From Herbidospora yilanensis (GTDB taxonomy: Bacteria > Actinomycetota > Actinomycetes > Streptosporangiales > Streptosporangiaceae), in contig NZ_BBXE01000032.1 in assembly GCF_001570565.1 (NCBI RefSeq), positions 62,001 through 126,000 of the forward strand: DNA of 64,000 bases. The letters run 5' to 3'. Below, one piece after another: positions 51,181-59,900 of the stretch; position 1 is the stretch's first letter; each line of letters opens with the position of its first letter. Under the pieces are notes generated by a model, which saw nothing but the letters and a program-made list of their open reading frames with translations, ran no database searches and had not been told where the DNA came from. The position numbers and the translations under genes were made by a program.

Positions 51181-51590
51181 CCACTCCTGTTCCGTCGGTG
51201 CTGTTCGTCTGCGTACACAACGCGGGCCGCTCCCAGATGGCCGCCGCCTTCCTGAGCCATCTGGCCGGCGGCCGGATCCAGGTCCGCTCGGCCGGATCGG
51301 CCCCCGCCGACCACGTGAACCCGGCCGTGGTCGAGGCGATGAAGGAAGCCGGCGTCGACATCTCCGCCGAGATCCCCAAGGTGCTCACCGTCGAGGCCGT
51401 CCAGTCCAGCGACGTGGTCGTCACGATGGGCTGCGGGGACGCCTGCCCGATCTTCCCCGGCAAACGCTACGAAGACTGGCGACTGGCCGACCCGGCCGGG
51501 CAGGGCGTCGCCGCCGTGCGGCCCATCCGCGACGAGATCGAGGCCCGCGTCCGCGCGCTGATCGGCGAACTCCTCCGGGAACCGTCATGA
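51177..51590 (+). CDS. arsC: Arsenate reductase, low-molecular-weight phosphatase type
   Basis: 137-aa enzyme starting at GTG 51177 in the aquaporin stop. The P-loop CVHNAGRS has Cys12 and Arg18 (CX5R). The second redox motif is TMGCGDACPIFPGKRYEDW. This pattern matches thioredoxin- or mycothiol-linked arsenate reductases of actinobacteria. It turns arsenate into arsenite for the channel. The stop overlaps the acetyltransferase start. Confidence 0.93.
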   Translation: MTTPVPSVLFVCVHNAGRSQMAAAFLSHLAGGRIQVRSAGSAPADHVNPAVVEAMKEAGVDISAEIPKVLTVEAVQSSDVVVTMGCGDACPIFPGKRYEDWRLADPAGQGVAAVRPIRDEIEARVRALIGELLREPS

Positions 51591-52090
51591 CGGGCGACAC
51601 CGTGCGGATCGCCGCCATGACGGCGGGGCACGCCGACCAGGTGCTGGACATCTACCGGCTCGGCATCGAGGAAGGTCAGGCCACCTTCGAGACCCAGGCT
51701 CCCACCTGGGCCGGGTTCGACGCCGCCAAACTGCCCGGCCACCGCCACGTGGCCGTCGACACGACCGGGCGCGTCCTGGGCTGGGTCGCGGCGGTCGCGG
51801 TCTCCGACCGGTGCGCCTACGCCGGGGTCGTCGAGCACTCCGTCTACGTCCACCCCGAGGCCCGCAACCGCGGCGTCGGCTCCGCCCTGCTGGCCGCGCT
51901 CGTCTCCTCCACCGAGGCCGCCGGGATCTGGACCGTCCAGTCCGGAATCTTCCCCGAGAACACCGGCAGCCTGGTCCTCCATGAGCGCGCCGGATTCCGC
52001 GTGATCGGCATTCGGGAGCGCATCGGCCGGCACCACGGGGTGTGGCGCGACGTCGTCCTCGTCGAGCGCCGCAGCCCGATCATCACCTGA
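51587..52090 (+). CDS. GNAT acetyltransferase, ArsN1 type
   Basis: 167-aa N-acetyltransferase. The acetyl-CoA loop is VHPEARNRGVGSALLAALV, followed by GIWTVQSGIFPENTGSLVLHERAGFRVIG, as in phosphinothricin acetyltransferase and ArsN1. ArsN1 acetylates the arsenical herbicide/antibiotic arsinothricin, and such genes are often in ars operons. It is translationally coupled to arsC. Specificity between phosphinothricin and arsinothricin cannot be read from the sequence. Confidence 0.88.
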   Translation: MTGDTVRIAAMTAGHADQVLDIYRLGIEEGQATFETQAPTWAGFDAAKLPGHRHVAVDTTGRVLGWVAAVAVSDRCAYAGVVEHSVYVHPEARNRGVGSALLAALVSSTEAAGIWTVQSGIFPENTGSLVLHERAGFRVIGIRERIGRHHGVWRDVVLVERRSPIIT

Positions 52091-52192
52091 ATCCGGACGG
52101 GCCGGTCGAGCACGCCGACCCAGAGTTTGCTCTTCCGCGGCGCCTGGGAACAGAGGAACCGGCGCCACCGTATCCACGGCGAGGTCGTCACC

Positions 52193-53179
52193 TCACGAGA
52201 AGCTCATCTCCGCCAGACCTTTCTCCACCGTCACGTCAGGCGAGTAGCCCAGTTCCCTCCGCGCGGCGGTGATGTCGTAGGAACGGTCACGGCCGGTGAA
52301 GCTCACCAGCCAGCTCGTCAGCGGGGGCGCCGTTCCGCGGCGGAGCAGGCGTGCCGTGCGGTCCATCATCGCCGCCATGGGCGCCGCGATCGCCAGAGGG
52401 ACGCTGCGGCTCTTGGACAGATCCACGCCGCGGGTCGCCAGCAGGGGGGTGAGGAAGTCTCGGATGGGCATCGGCGTGCCGTCCGTCACGTAGTACACCC
52501 CGCGGTGGCGGCCCCGTGTGAGCGCGCGGATCGCGGCACCGGCCAGGTTTTCGACGTGCACGAAGTCGACGATGTGCTTGCCGTGATCGATCCAGGCGAA
52601 CCGTCCCGTCTCGGCGACCTTGACCAGTTCGTCGATCGTCGTCATTCCGCGGCCCCAGATGAACGGAGGCCGGAGCACGACCAGCTCGGTGTTCTCGTTG
52701 TGGGCTTTCAACAGCGCGCGCTCGGTGGCCAGCTTGACCCGGCTGTAGGCGATGTTCGGCCGGCCTTCCGGCGTCGACTCGTCGACGACGGGACGACGCT
52801 GACTGCCCGTGGAGACGGACGCGGCGCTGATGAGCACGAAGCGCCGCACCCCGGCCGCGGCGCTCGCGGCGTGCAGGGCGACGGTCGGCACGTGATTGGC
52901 CTGCTCGAAGAGGGAGTCGGGCCCCCAGAACTCCATGTGGGCCGCGACGTGCACGACCGCGTCGGCCTCGCACAGCCTGGCGAGCCAGATCGGCGCCGGG
53001 GAACCGGCCCGGCCGAGCTCGGCGAGATCGCCGGGAACGGCATCGGCTCCGGCCGCGCGTACCCGCTGAATGCTGGAGCCCGATCTGGCAAGCGCCGTGA
53101 CCTCATGCCCTTCGGCGAGGAGGCGATGGACGAGAACGCCGCCGACGAAACCGCTGCCGCCGGTGACAAAGACCTTCAT
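52193..53179 (-). CDS. NAD-dependent epimerase/3-beta-hydroxysteroid dehydrogenase-type protein
   Basis: 328-aa extended short-chain dehydrogenase. MKVFVTGGSGFVGGVLVHRLLAEGHEV is the NAD site. The catalytic pair is in YSRVKLATE, and LRPPFIWGRG, then FVHVENLAGAAIRAL, follow as in the 3-beta-HSD/dihydroflavonol reductase branch. ATG 53179 has AAGGAG 7 bases upstream. It is divergent from a MarR regulator with a long inverted repeat between, so it is probably the regulated target. Confidence 0.9.
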   Translation of the reverse strand: MKVFVTGGSGFVGGVLVHRLLAEGHEVTALARSGSSIQRVRAAGADAVPGDLAELGRAGSPAPIWLARLCEADAVVHVAAHMEFWGPDSLFEQANHVPTVALHAASAAAGVRRFVLISAASVSTGSQRRPVVDESTPEGRPNIAYSRVKLATERALLKAHNENTELVVLRPPFIWGRGMTTIDELVKVAETGRFAWIDHGKHIVDFVHVENLAGAAIRALTRGRHRGVYYVTDGTPMPIRDFLTPLLATRGVDLSKSRSVPLAIAAPMAAMMDRTARLLRRGTAPPLTSWLVSFTGRDRSYDITAARRELGYSPDVTVEKGLAEMSFS

Positions 53180-53241
53180 GCTTGCACTCCTTGTAATTGA
53201 GTACGCACTTCTGGTGCGCGCCCGGCTGTCGATGCCCTCCA

Positions 53242-53278
53242 GATGCATAGTCATCAAATAGTTCGACATCAATGCATC
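53242..53278. promoter_or_regulatory. Wide inverted repeat in the epimerase-MarR gap
   Basis: GATGCAT at 53242-53248 and ATGCATC at 53272-53278 are perfect complements, centred between the two divergent starts. This is a candidate MarR operator pair. Confidence 0.45.
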
Positions 53279-53328
53279 GACGCCTATGTAACCTCCCGTA
53301 CGATGGGTGCGTCAAGTGGAGGTGGGCG

Positions 53329-53781
53329 ATGCCGCAGGCGAGGAAGAGCGTGACCGCAGCACAGGTCGCCGACGAGTTCAGTCGAACGGCGAAGGTGCTC
53401 GTACGTCACTTCAACGAGCGTCTGGGCGAGCACGGGGTGTCGACACCGAGGTCACGCCTGGTGGTGGAGGTGGCACGTTCGCAGCCGGTTCGGCTGACCG
53501 AGCTCGCTCTCGCGGTCGGCATCGCCCAGGGGACCGCCTCCACCCTGGTCGACGCGCTCGTCCGTGACGGACTGCTCGAACGCCAGACCAGCGCCGACGA
53601 CCGCCGGTCCGTCCTCCTTCGAGTGACGGCGCAAGGGGCCGCACTGGCCCAGGACTGGACGGCCGGCTATGAACTGGCGGCGGAAGAGCTGTTCAGGCCA
53701 CTCACCCCCGAGCAGTTGTCGACGCTGGTCGACATACTGCGGACCCTCAGCGCCGACGAGGCGTCGCCCGCCGGCGGCTGA
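53329..53781 (+). CDS. MarR-family regulator
   Basis: 150-aa winged-helix protein. RLTELALAVGIAQGTASTLVDALVRDGLLERQTSADDRRSVLLRVTAQG is the MarR recognition helix and wing with the DDRR signature. ATG 53329 has GGAGG upstream. Its divergent partner is the epimerase gene. It ends 75 bp from the convergent epoxide hydrolase gene. Confidence 0.9.
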   Translation: MPQARKSVTAAQVADEFSRTAKVLVRHFNERLGEHGVSTPRSRLVVEVARSQPVRLTELALAVGIAQGTASTLVDALVRDGLLERQTSADDRRSVLLRVTAQGAALAQDWTAGYELAAEELFRPLTPEQLSTLVDILRTLSADEASPAGG

Positions 53782-53855
53782 GGAAGACGTCGCCGGAGCG
53801 TTGAGCCCAGAATCCTCAGTGGCCAGGCGTCTTCGCAGGCCGGGATCACGAGACG

Positions 53856-54797
53856 TCAGGCGTCGTCCCGCTTATCCAGCCATGTGAGAATGGCCTGGTT
53901 TGTCTCTTCGGGTCTTTCCCGCTGGATCCAGTGGCCGCAGTCCAGGCAGACCACTTCCACGTCGGGCACGAACTCTGCCAGGTTCTCCGACCTCGCGACC
54001 GGGTCCCGGTCGCCGTAGATCATGAGGGCGGGCCGGTGGATGATCGGGTCCACGTCCGCCAGGAGACGCCAGTTGCGGTCGAGGTTCCTGTACCAGTTGA
54101 TACCGCCGGTGAATCCGGATGTTTCGAAGGCGGAGACGAGGATGGCCAGTTCGTTGTCGCTCATGATGGGTTCGCCGAGGGGTGTTCGCGCTCGGGCGAG
54201 GTTGATCAGTGCCATGCCCGGCTGAGGCTCCGGCGGCGGCTGGTTCTTCCGGTACAGGTTGCGGAGGAACTGGGCGGTGTTGTCTTCGAACACGGCGTCG
54301 GCGACGCCCGGCTGCCGGTTGAAGTGGACGAAGTAGAAGTCGCCGCCGAGCATGTCCTCCATGGACTCGATCCACGGCTTTTCCCCGCGCTCCTGGTAGG
54401 GCAAGCTCAGGTTGATCACCTTGTTCACACGGGTGGGGTGCAGCAGGGTCAGGCCCCAGACGACGAACGCGCCCCAGTCGTGGCCGATGAAGGTGGCGTC
54501 TTGGTATCCGTAGTGGTCCAGGAGCGCGACGAGGTCACCCGACAGGTGTTCGATGTCGTAGTCCGTCACCTCGGCCGGGCGGGAGGAGTTGCCGTAGCCG
54601 CGCTGGTTCGGGGCGATGACGTGGTAGCCGGCCGCGGCGAGGGCGGGCATCTGGTGGCGCCAGGTGAAGGCGTGGTCGGGCCAGCCGTGGCAGAGCACGA
54701 TGGGCCTTCCCGCGTTCTCTCGGCCCGCTTCGAAGACTTCGAGTTCCACCCCGTTGACCGGAATGAGGGTTGGCTTGGGGAAATCGGTTGAGATCAC
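53856..54797 (-). CDS. Epoxide hydrolase (alpha/beta fold)
   Basis: 313-aa soluble epoxide hydrolase. HGWPD (37-41) forms the oxyanion hole, GHDWGA carries the nucleophile Asp107, and the late CGHWIQRERPEE holds the base His. Cap-domain tyrosines are present (PYQERGEKPW, NWYRNLDRNW). The RGYGNSSRP segment is typical. It opens epoxides by attack on water through an Asp ester. It is divergent from the WYL regulator, 63 bp between starts, which probably controls it. Confidence 0.91.
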   Translation of the reverse strand: MISTDFPKPTLIPVNGVELEVFEAGRENAGRPIVLCHGWPDHAFTWRHQMPALAAAGYHVIAPNQRGYGNSSRPAEVTDYDIEHLSGDLVALLDHYGYQDATFIGHDWGAFVVWGLTLLHPTRVNKVINLSLPYQERGEKPWIESMEDMLGGDFYFVHFNRQPGVADAVFEDNTAQFLRNLYRKNQPPPEPQPGMALINLARARTPLGEPIMSDNELAILVSAFETSGFTGGINWYRNLDRNWRLLADVDPIIHRPALMIYGDRDPVARSENLAEFVPDVEVVCLDCGHWIQRERPEETNQAILTWLDKRDDA

Positions 54798-54859
54798 GTC
54801 GCCATCCTGACGCCGAAATCGGTCACCTCATGACCGGTTTGTGTGGGAGTTTTGCGGGC

Positions 54860-55807
54860 GTGCGAACCGACCGGCTGGTGGCCGTCCTCCTCATGCTGCA
54901 ACGGCGCGAGCAGGTGACGGCGGCAGAGGTCGCCCGGGAGCTGGAGGTCTCCGAGCGCACCGCCCGCCGCGACCTCGACGCCCTGGCCATGGCCGGGGTG
55001 CCCGTGTACTCCACGCAAGGACGGGGCGGCGGCTGGCGCCTGGTGGGCGGCGCCCGTACCGACCTGTCCGGGTTGACCGCGGGTGAGGCCCGCGCCCTGT
55101 TCCTGGTCGCCGGCCCGGCCTCGGCCGCGACCCCGGCCGTGAAAGCAGCCCTGCGCAAACTCGTCCAAGCCCTGCCGGAACCCTTCCGCGCCCAAGCCGA
55201 GGCAGCAGCATCATCCTTGGTCATGGACCCGCGACGATGGGGGTCGAGCCGGGTCGAGCACCGACCACCTCGTTTCCTCGACGACCTCCAGGACGCGGTG
55301 ATCCGCGGCGTCCGGGTGCGGCTCGGCTATGTCGATGGCAAAGACGCCGAAACCGAGAGGACCGTCCACCCGCTGGGCATCGTCGCCAAAGGCCCGGTGT
55401 GGTATCTCGTCTGCCACACCGAGGCCGGCCGACGGACCTTCCGGATCGACCGCGTGACATCCGCCGACCCGACCGGCGATCCCGTGCACCGGCCCGAGGA
55501 CTTCGACCTCGCCGAGAGCTGGCACGAGATCGCCGACGAGATCGACCGCAAACGAACCCCTCTGGAGGCCCAGGCCGTCTGCGCGCCCCACGCCATGGGC
55601 ATTCTCCGGATCGGGTTCGGCGACCGACTCGAAGTCGGAGGCACCACGACCGACGGACGCATCGACGTCGTGATCCGCGGCCACGACGACTACACCCTCG
55701 CCGGCGAACTCGCCGGGCTGGTCGAATGGCTCGAAGTGACCGGCCCCCCGGGTGTGCGAGACCACCTGGCCTCGATCGGCAACGCCCTCGTCGAGCGATA
55801 TAGCTGA
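54860..55807 (+). CDS. HTH-WYL transcription regulator (YafY/DeoR type)
   Basis: 315-aa regulator. The N-terminal helix-turn-helix is VRTDRLVAVLLMLQRREQVTAAEVARELEVSERTARRDLDALAMAGVPV. The WYL domain holds VWYLVCHTEAGRRTFRIDRV, and a C-terminal WCX-like part follows. GTG 54860 is chosen as the usual start of the family; ATG 54830 would add 10 residues. It likely senses a small ligand and controls the divergent epoxide hydrolase. Confidence 0.88.
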   Translation: MRTDRLVAVLLMLQRREQVTAAEVARELEVSERTARRDLDALAMAGVPVYSTQGRGGGWRLVGGARTDLSGLTAGEARALFLVAGPASAATPAVKAALRKLVQALPEPFRAQAEAAASSLVMDPRRWGSSRVEHRPPRFLDDLQDAVIRGVRVRLGYVDGKDAETERTVHPLGIVAKGPVWYLVCHTEAGRRTFRIDRVTSADPTGDPVHRPEDFDLAESWHEIADEIDRKRTPLEAQAVCAPHAMGILRIGFGDRLEVGGTTTDGRIDVVIRGHDDYTLAGELAGLVEWLEVTGPPGVRDHLASIGNALVERYS

Positions 55808-55882
55808 CGCGCCGGCGCTTCGCGGCGTGACCTGCGAACCCACGCGGGGAATCCGTCGAGCGTGTGACATTCTGCCGCCGGC

Positions 55883-57106
55883 TCACGCCCCGGTGGGCTC
55901 CAGACCCGCGCGCGACGCCTCAGGTGAGAGTTGACCGAGGTGAGGTCCCGTGACGACGTCGACGACGGTGAGAGCCATCGCCAAGGCGCCGTCGATGGCG
56001 GCGCGTTCCGCGGCCGGGCCTGTCGCGTCTGCGGCGAACTCGGGGGTGTGCGGCCAGGACGTACTCCCGAGGACCGCGATGAGAGGGTGGATCGACGGCA
56101 CCACGTGCGACACGTTTCCCATGTCGGTGGACCCGGCCGGAGGGCGCGGCCGTTCGTGTATTTCGCGGCCGAGCGATGCGAGGCTGCGGTCCCATGCGGC
56201 CGCCAGGATCGGATCCTGGCGCATGTCGGCGTAGGTCGGCTCCGCCTCATCCCAGCTCCATGTGCATCCCGCCGCGGTCGCTCCTCCCTCGAAGCAGGTG
56301 AGAATTCGTCGTCGTGTCTCTTGCAGGTCCTCAAGGGTGTCGGCGCGAACCTCGACTTGCACGGCGGCCGCGGCGGGGATGACATTGGTCGTCTGCCCGC
56401 CCTCGGAGACGAACGCGTTGGCGCGAACGCCGTCGGGGAGATGCTGGCGGAGCAGACCGAGGGCGACGAGTGCGATCGTCGCCGCGTTCGAGGCGTTGTC
56501 GCTGGTCGGCGTAGGCCCGCCCGCGTGTCCCGGCCGGCCTTGGAACATGATGTGCATTCGGCACACGGCCTGCGTGCGGACATCGAGGCAGCGGACGTCC
56601 TCGCCGGGAGCACCGTGCACCATGAGGGAGAACGTGACGTCGTCCCACGCGCCCGCGTCCAGCATGATCACCTTTCCGCCGCCGTGCTCCTCCGCGGGGG
56701 TGCCGAGCAGCTTGATACGGAGGCCGATTCGATCGGCGACGGCCGTCAGCGCGATGGCCGCGCCGACCGCTGCCGCGCCGATGATGTTGTGACCACACGC
56801 GTGACCGATGCCGGGGAGCGCGTCGTACTCGGCGCAGATGGCCACGGTCACGTCGCCGCTCCCGTAGGTCGCCTCGACCGCGGTGTCGAGTCCATACGCG
56901 CCGATCGCGACGTCGAAGCCCGCGGCCTCGAGCTCTCGCGCGACGAGGGCCGACGCGTGGCGCTCCTGGAAGGCGATCTCGGGGACTCGGTGTATCTCTC
57001 GGCTGAGTGCGATCGCGGACTCCTCCCATTCCGTCCGGGAGGCGAGGACCGCCTCCCGGACGGAGTCGGACGATTCCGGGTGGGAGGGGCGTGCTGCGGT
57101 GGTCAT
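55883..57106 (-). CDS. M20-family amidohydrolase/peptidase (aminobenzoyl-glutamate hydrolase-like)
   Basis: 407-aa metallopeptidase. VAICAEYDALPGIGHACGHNIIG carries the metal-binding Asp and His set, LLGTPAEEHGGGKVIMLDAG the catalytic Glu pair, and RPGHAGGPTPTSDN the dimerisation-domain His. GSTDMGNVSHVVPSIHP is typical of the AbgA/AbgB-like group, which cleaves amide bonds of amino-acid conjugates. Its ATG overlaps the stop of the MFS gene, so transporter and hydrolase are made together. The substrate is unknown. Confidence 0.9.
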   Translation of the reverse strand: MTTAARPSHPESSDSVREAVLASRTEWEESAIALSREIHRVPEIAFQERHASALVARELEAAGFDVAIGAYGLDTAVEATYGSGDVTVAICAEYDALPGIGHACGHNIIGAAAVGAAIALTAVADRIGLRIKLLGTPAEEHGGGKVIMLDAGAWDDVTFSLMVHGAPGEDVRCLDVRTQAVCRMHIMFQGRPGHAGGPTPTSDNASNAATIALVALGLLRQHLPDGVRANAFVSEGGQTTNVIPAAAAVQVEVRADTLEDLQETRRRILTCFEGGATAAGCTWSWDEAEPTYADMRQDPILAAAWDRSLASLGREIHERPRPPAGSTDMGNVSHVVPSIHPLIAVLGSTSWPHTPEFAADATGPAAERAAIDGALAMALTVVDVVTGPHLGQLSPEASRAGLEPTGA

Positions 57107-58557
57107 CTTTCCTCGATCGGTTCGGCGGTGGATGTCTCGTCGGTGTCGGGTTCTCTCGCCACGCGCATCCGCAGGGCCAGGGCGGAGAGCGTCAGGGAGA
57201 TCGCCAGGCAGATCCCCCAGACGGCGAAGAACGACAGTGGCGTCGAACTCACCGCGGTCGATCCTTCGACGTTCCGCGTGGTGACGAAGAGGGACATCAC
57301 CAGCGCGAAGACGGCGCCCGCGGCCGCGCCCGCCGCCGTGCGCGCGGTGTTGAACAACGCCGAGGCGATGCCCACGGAATCGGCGGGTGCGTTGCGCACC
57401 ACGATCGAGGGGAGGACGGCGAGGAGGACACCGGCGGAAAGACCGCCCATGGCCATCCAGGCGATGAACATCGCCGTCGACCCGGAGAAGACGATCATGA
57501 GGACGAAGCTCGCCCCCGCGACGACACCGGCCAGCGCGACGGCTCTCGGCGGGGTGATCCACCGTGCGAGGCGTTCGCCCAGCAGCGTCCCGGCGAACGC
57601 GGCGATCGCGTAGAGCACGATGACGGCGCCGGCGCCGGCCGGGGGCAGACCGAGTCCGTATCCCTCCCGGGCCGGATCGCTGAGAAGCCAGAGGAAGCTC
57701 GCGGTCTGCCCGCCGTAGGTCTGCGCTCCGAAGAGTGCGGATACGACGATCGGCAGGCCGATGCCGCTCTTCGCCAGCATCGACAGATCGACCAGGGGGT
57801 TCTCCACCCGGCGCTCCACGAACACCCAGAGCGTGAGCACGGCGGCGCCGCCGAGCACCAGAGAGAGGGTCCTCGCCTCAAGCCAGCCCCAGGCGCCGCC
57901 GTTGGAGATTCCCGTGAGGGTGGCGAGGAGACCGACAGTGAGCAGGATCGCGCCTGCCCAGTCGATGCGGCCCGTCTTGCGTACGGTCGTCTCGGGCACG
58001 AGGAAGATCACCACTGGAACGCACAGGGCGATGAAGATCGCGGGGAACAGCAGGACCACGTTCAGGTTCTGCGTCGAGGCGTACAGCAGGCCAGAGGCGA
58101 GCGAGCCCACGGCCGCGCCGAGAGTGAGGGCACCGACCAGGACGCCGATGTTCCTGCCTGCCGACTTCGCGTCGCGGGAGCGGACGATCGCGAACTCAAG
58201 CGGCAGGAAAGCCGCCAGCGGCGCCTGAAGCGCGCGACCGAGAAGGAACAACTCGAAGGTCGGCGCGAGAGCGACGACCAGCGAGCCGACGGCGACGAGT
58301 GCCGCGGCGGCGACGAGGAGCCGCTTGTGACCGAACATGTCCCCGAGCTTCGCCAGGATCGGCACACACGCGACCGTGACCAGCATGTACATCGCGTTGA
58401 CCCAGTTGAGGGAGCCCGCACTGACGGAGAACTGCTGCCCGATCGCCGCGAGCAGAGGCGAGAACCACCCCTGCAGCATGCCGCTCCCCAGCTCCATGAC
58501 GACCAGGAAGCCCACGACGCCGAACGGCGATCGGGAGCGGAAGGCGAATCGCATCAT
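57103..58557 (-). CDS. MFS transporter, 14-helix DHA2 type
   Basis: 484-aa transporter. SAGSLNWVNAMYMLVTVACVPILAKLGDMFGHKR is the DHA2 helix-2 motif A region, LFLLGRALQAPLAAFLPLEFAIVRSR follows, and about 14 helices can be counted. ATG 58557 has GGAG 6 bases upstream; an ATG at 58584 is less likely. First gene of a two-gene operon with the M20 hydrolase. It moves either the amide substrate or its product. Confidence 0.87.
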   Translation of the reverse strand: MMRFAFRSRSPFGVVGFLVVMELGSGMLQGWFSPLLAAIGQQFSVSAGSLNWVNAMYMLVTVACVPILAKLGDMFGHKRLLVAAAALVAVGSLVVALAPTFELFLLGRALQAPLAAFLPLEFAIVRSRDAKSAGRNIGVLVGALTLGAAVGSLASGLLYASTQNLNVVLLFPAIFIALCVPVVIFLVPETTVRKTGRIDWAGAILLTVGLLATLTGISNGGAWGWLEARTLSLVLGGAAVLTLWVFVERRVENPLVDLSMLAKSGIGLPIVVSALFGAQTYGGQTASFLWLLSDPAREGYGLGLPPAGAGAVIVLYAIAAFAGTLLGERLARWITPPRAVALAGVVAGASFVLMIVFSGSTAMFIAWMAMGGLSAGVLLAVLPSIVVRNAPADSVGIASALFNTARTAAGAAAGAVFALVMSLFVTTRNVEGSTAVSSTPLSFFAVWGICLAISLTLSALALRMRVAREPDTDETSTAEPIEER

Positions 58558-58584
58558 CAATGACTCCAATGTCAGCGCGTGCAC

Positions 58585-58696
58585 GGACGCGCGTCACGGT
58601 GGAGCCGGTGCCGCCACCGGCCGCGGTGGTCACGCTCGGGTGGGTGCGGGCGTCGATCACGCCCGGCGTGACGAGCGCGCCGCCGAGGTTCTCCAC
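58585..58696 (-). pseudogene. Tiny amidohydrolase remnant
   Basis: On the minus strand a short frame reads ENLGGALVTPGVIDARTHPSVTTAAGGGTGSTVTRVRA. The VTPGVIDxHTHP pattern is the first metal motif of imidazolonepropionase-like amidohydrolases, here with Arg for the first His. Only about 35 codons remain, without the rest of the barrel. Confidence 0.35.
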
Positions 58697-58793
58697 GTCC
58701 TCGCGCCGACCGTATCGCCGAGGCCGTGATCAGGCGATTTCAAGCGAGTCATGTGCTGATAGTCGTACGCCGACGGCACTAGGGTGACAGTTC

Positions 58794-59849
58794 ATGGACG
58801 AAGAAGACAACAATCCGCAGATTCGCGGCCTGGACGAGATCGACAGGCGACTGATCCACGCGCTTCAGATCCATCCCCGGGCGCGATGGGCGGCGATCGC
58901 ACCGATCGTGGGGGTGGATTCGGTGACGCTCTCCCGCCGCTGGGAACGCCTGTCCGGCGACGGTCTCGCCTGGATCACCGGGCATCCGGGGGCGAACGCC
59001 CGCGGACCCTGCGCGATCCTCGAAGTGGAATCCCACCCTGGTTCGACCCTGGAGATCGCTCAGGCGCTGGCGGCCGATCGGGAGGCGTTCACCGTCGACC
59101 TCACCGCAGGCGGCCGCGACATGCTGGTCATCGCGGGCGCCGAGAGCCTGGACGCCCTCGGCGAGTACGTCATGACCCGGATGCGTCGGCTTGAGGGCGT
59201 CCGGGCGACGCGGACGCATCTCCTGTCCTCGCCGTTCACCGACGCGGGTCAGTGGCGACTCCGCTCGCTGAGCGCCGCCGAGGTCGCCGCGGTCAAACGC
59301 ACGGTCCCGGCCGACGCGCCCGAATCGGTGCGCATCGACCCCCGGCTTGAGCGTGAGCTCCTGAAACTGCTCGGTGTGAACGGGCGGGTGACCATCGCCT
59401 CGATGGCGAGGGTTCTCGACGTCAGTGAGCGGCGCGTGCGGGAGACCATGGCTTCGCTGGCGAGCGGCGGCCGCCTGGTGGTTCGTCTCGACCTCGCGCG
59501 GGCGCACTCCGGCTGGCCCGTGCACGCATGGTATTTCCTGCGGGTCCCCGCCAGGCTGACCGCTCGGGCGGGGGCCGCCCTCGCCGGCATCAGCGAGGTC
59601 CGCCTCGCCGTCTCGACGATCGGCCCGTGCAATCTCGTCCTCTCCGTCTGGATGAAGACGCTGGCGGACGTTCAGAGGCTTGAGGTGGCGATCGAGGAGA
59701 ACATCCCGGAAGTGGCCATCGCGGATCGATCGCTGGTGCTGCGGACGCTCAAGAAGGAGGGCCGCCACCTCGACGCGAACGGGAACGCAACCGGCGATTT
59801 TGTGCCGCTTCTGATGTCTTTCACGCGTGCGGGAGCGCCTCTGCGATAG
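58794..59849 (+). CDS. Double Lrp/AsnC-type transcription regulator
   Basis: 351-aa protein made of two Lrp-like units in tandem. Unit 1 has the helix-turn-helix GLDEIDRRLIHALQIHPRARWAAIAPIVGVDSVTLSRRWERL and a RAM-like part; unit 2 has RIDPRLERELLKLLGVNGRVTIASMARVLDVSERRVRETMASL and a second effector part. Ordinary Lrp proteins are about 150 aa, so this is a fused dimer. It is divergent from the MFS-M20 operon and lies 51 bp before the serine dehydratase gene, so it may control both. Confidence 0.88.
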   Translation: MDEEDNNPQIRGLDEIDRRLIHALQIHPRARWAAIAPIVGVDSVTLSRRWERLSGDGLAWITGHPGANARGPCAILEVESHPGSTLEIAQALAADREAFTVDLTAGGRDMLVIAGAESLDALGEYVMTRMRRLEGVRATRTHLLSSPFTDAGQWRLRSLSAAEVAAVKRTVPADAPESVRIDPRLERELLKLLGVNGRVTIASMARVLDVSERRVRETMASLASGGRLVVRLDLARAHSGWPVHAWYFLRVPARLTARAGAALAGISEVRLAVSTIGPCNLVLSVWMKTLADVQRLEVAIEENIPEVAIADRSLVLRTLKKEGRHLDANGNATGDFVPLLMSFTRAGAPLR

Positions 59850-59900
59850 AAACCTGCATCGTATGGATCTGGGCCGTCATGGTGCGTACGGTCGTCATTC

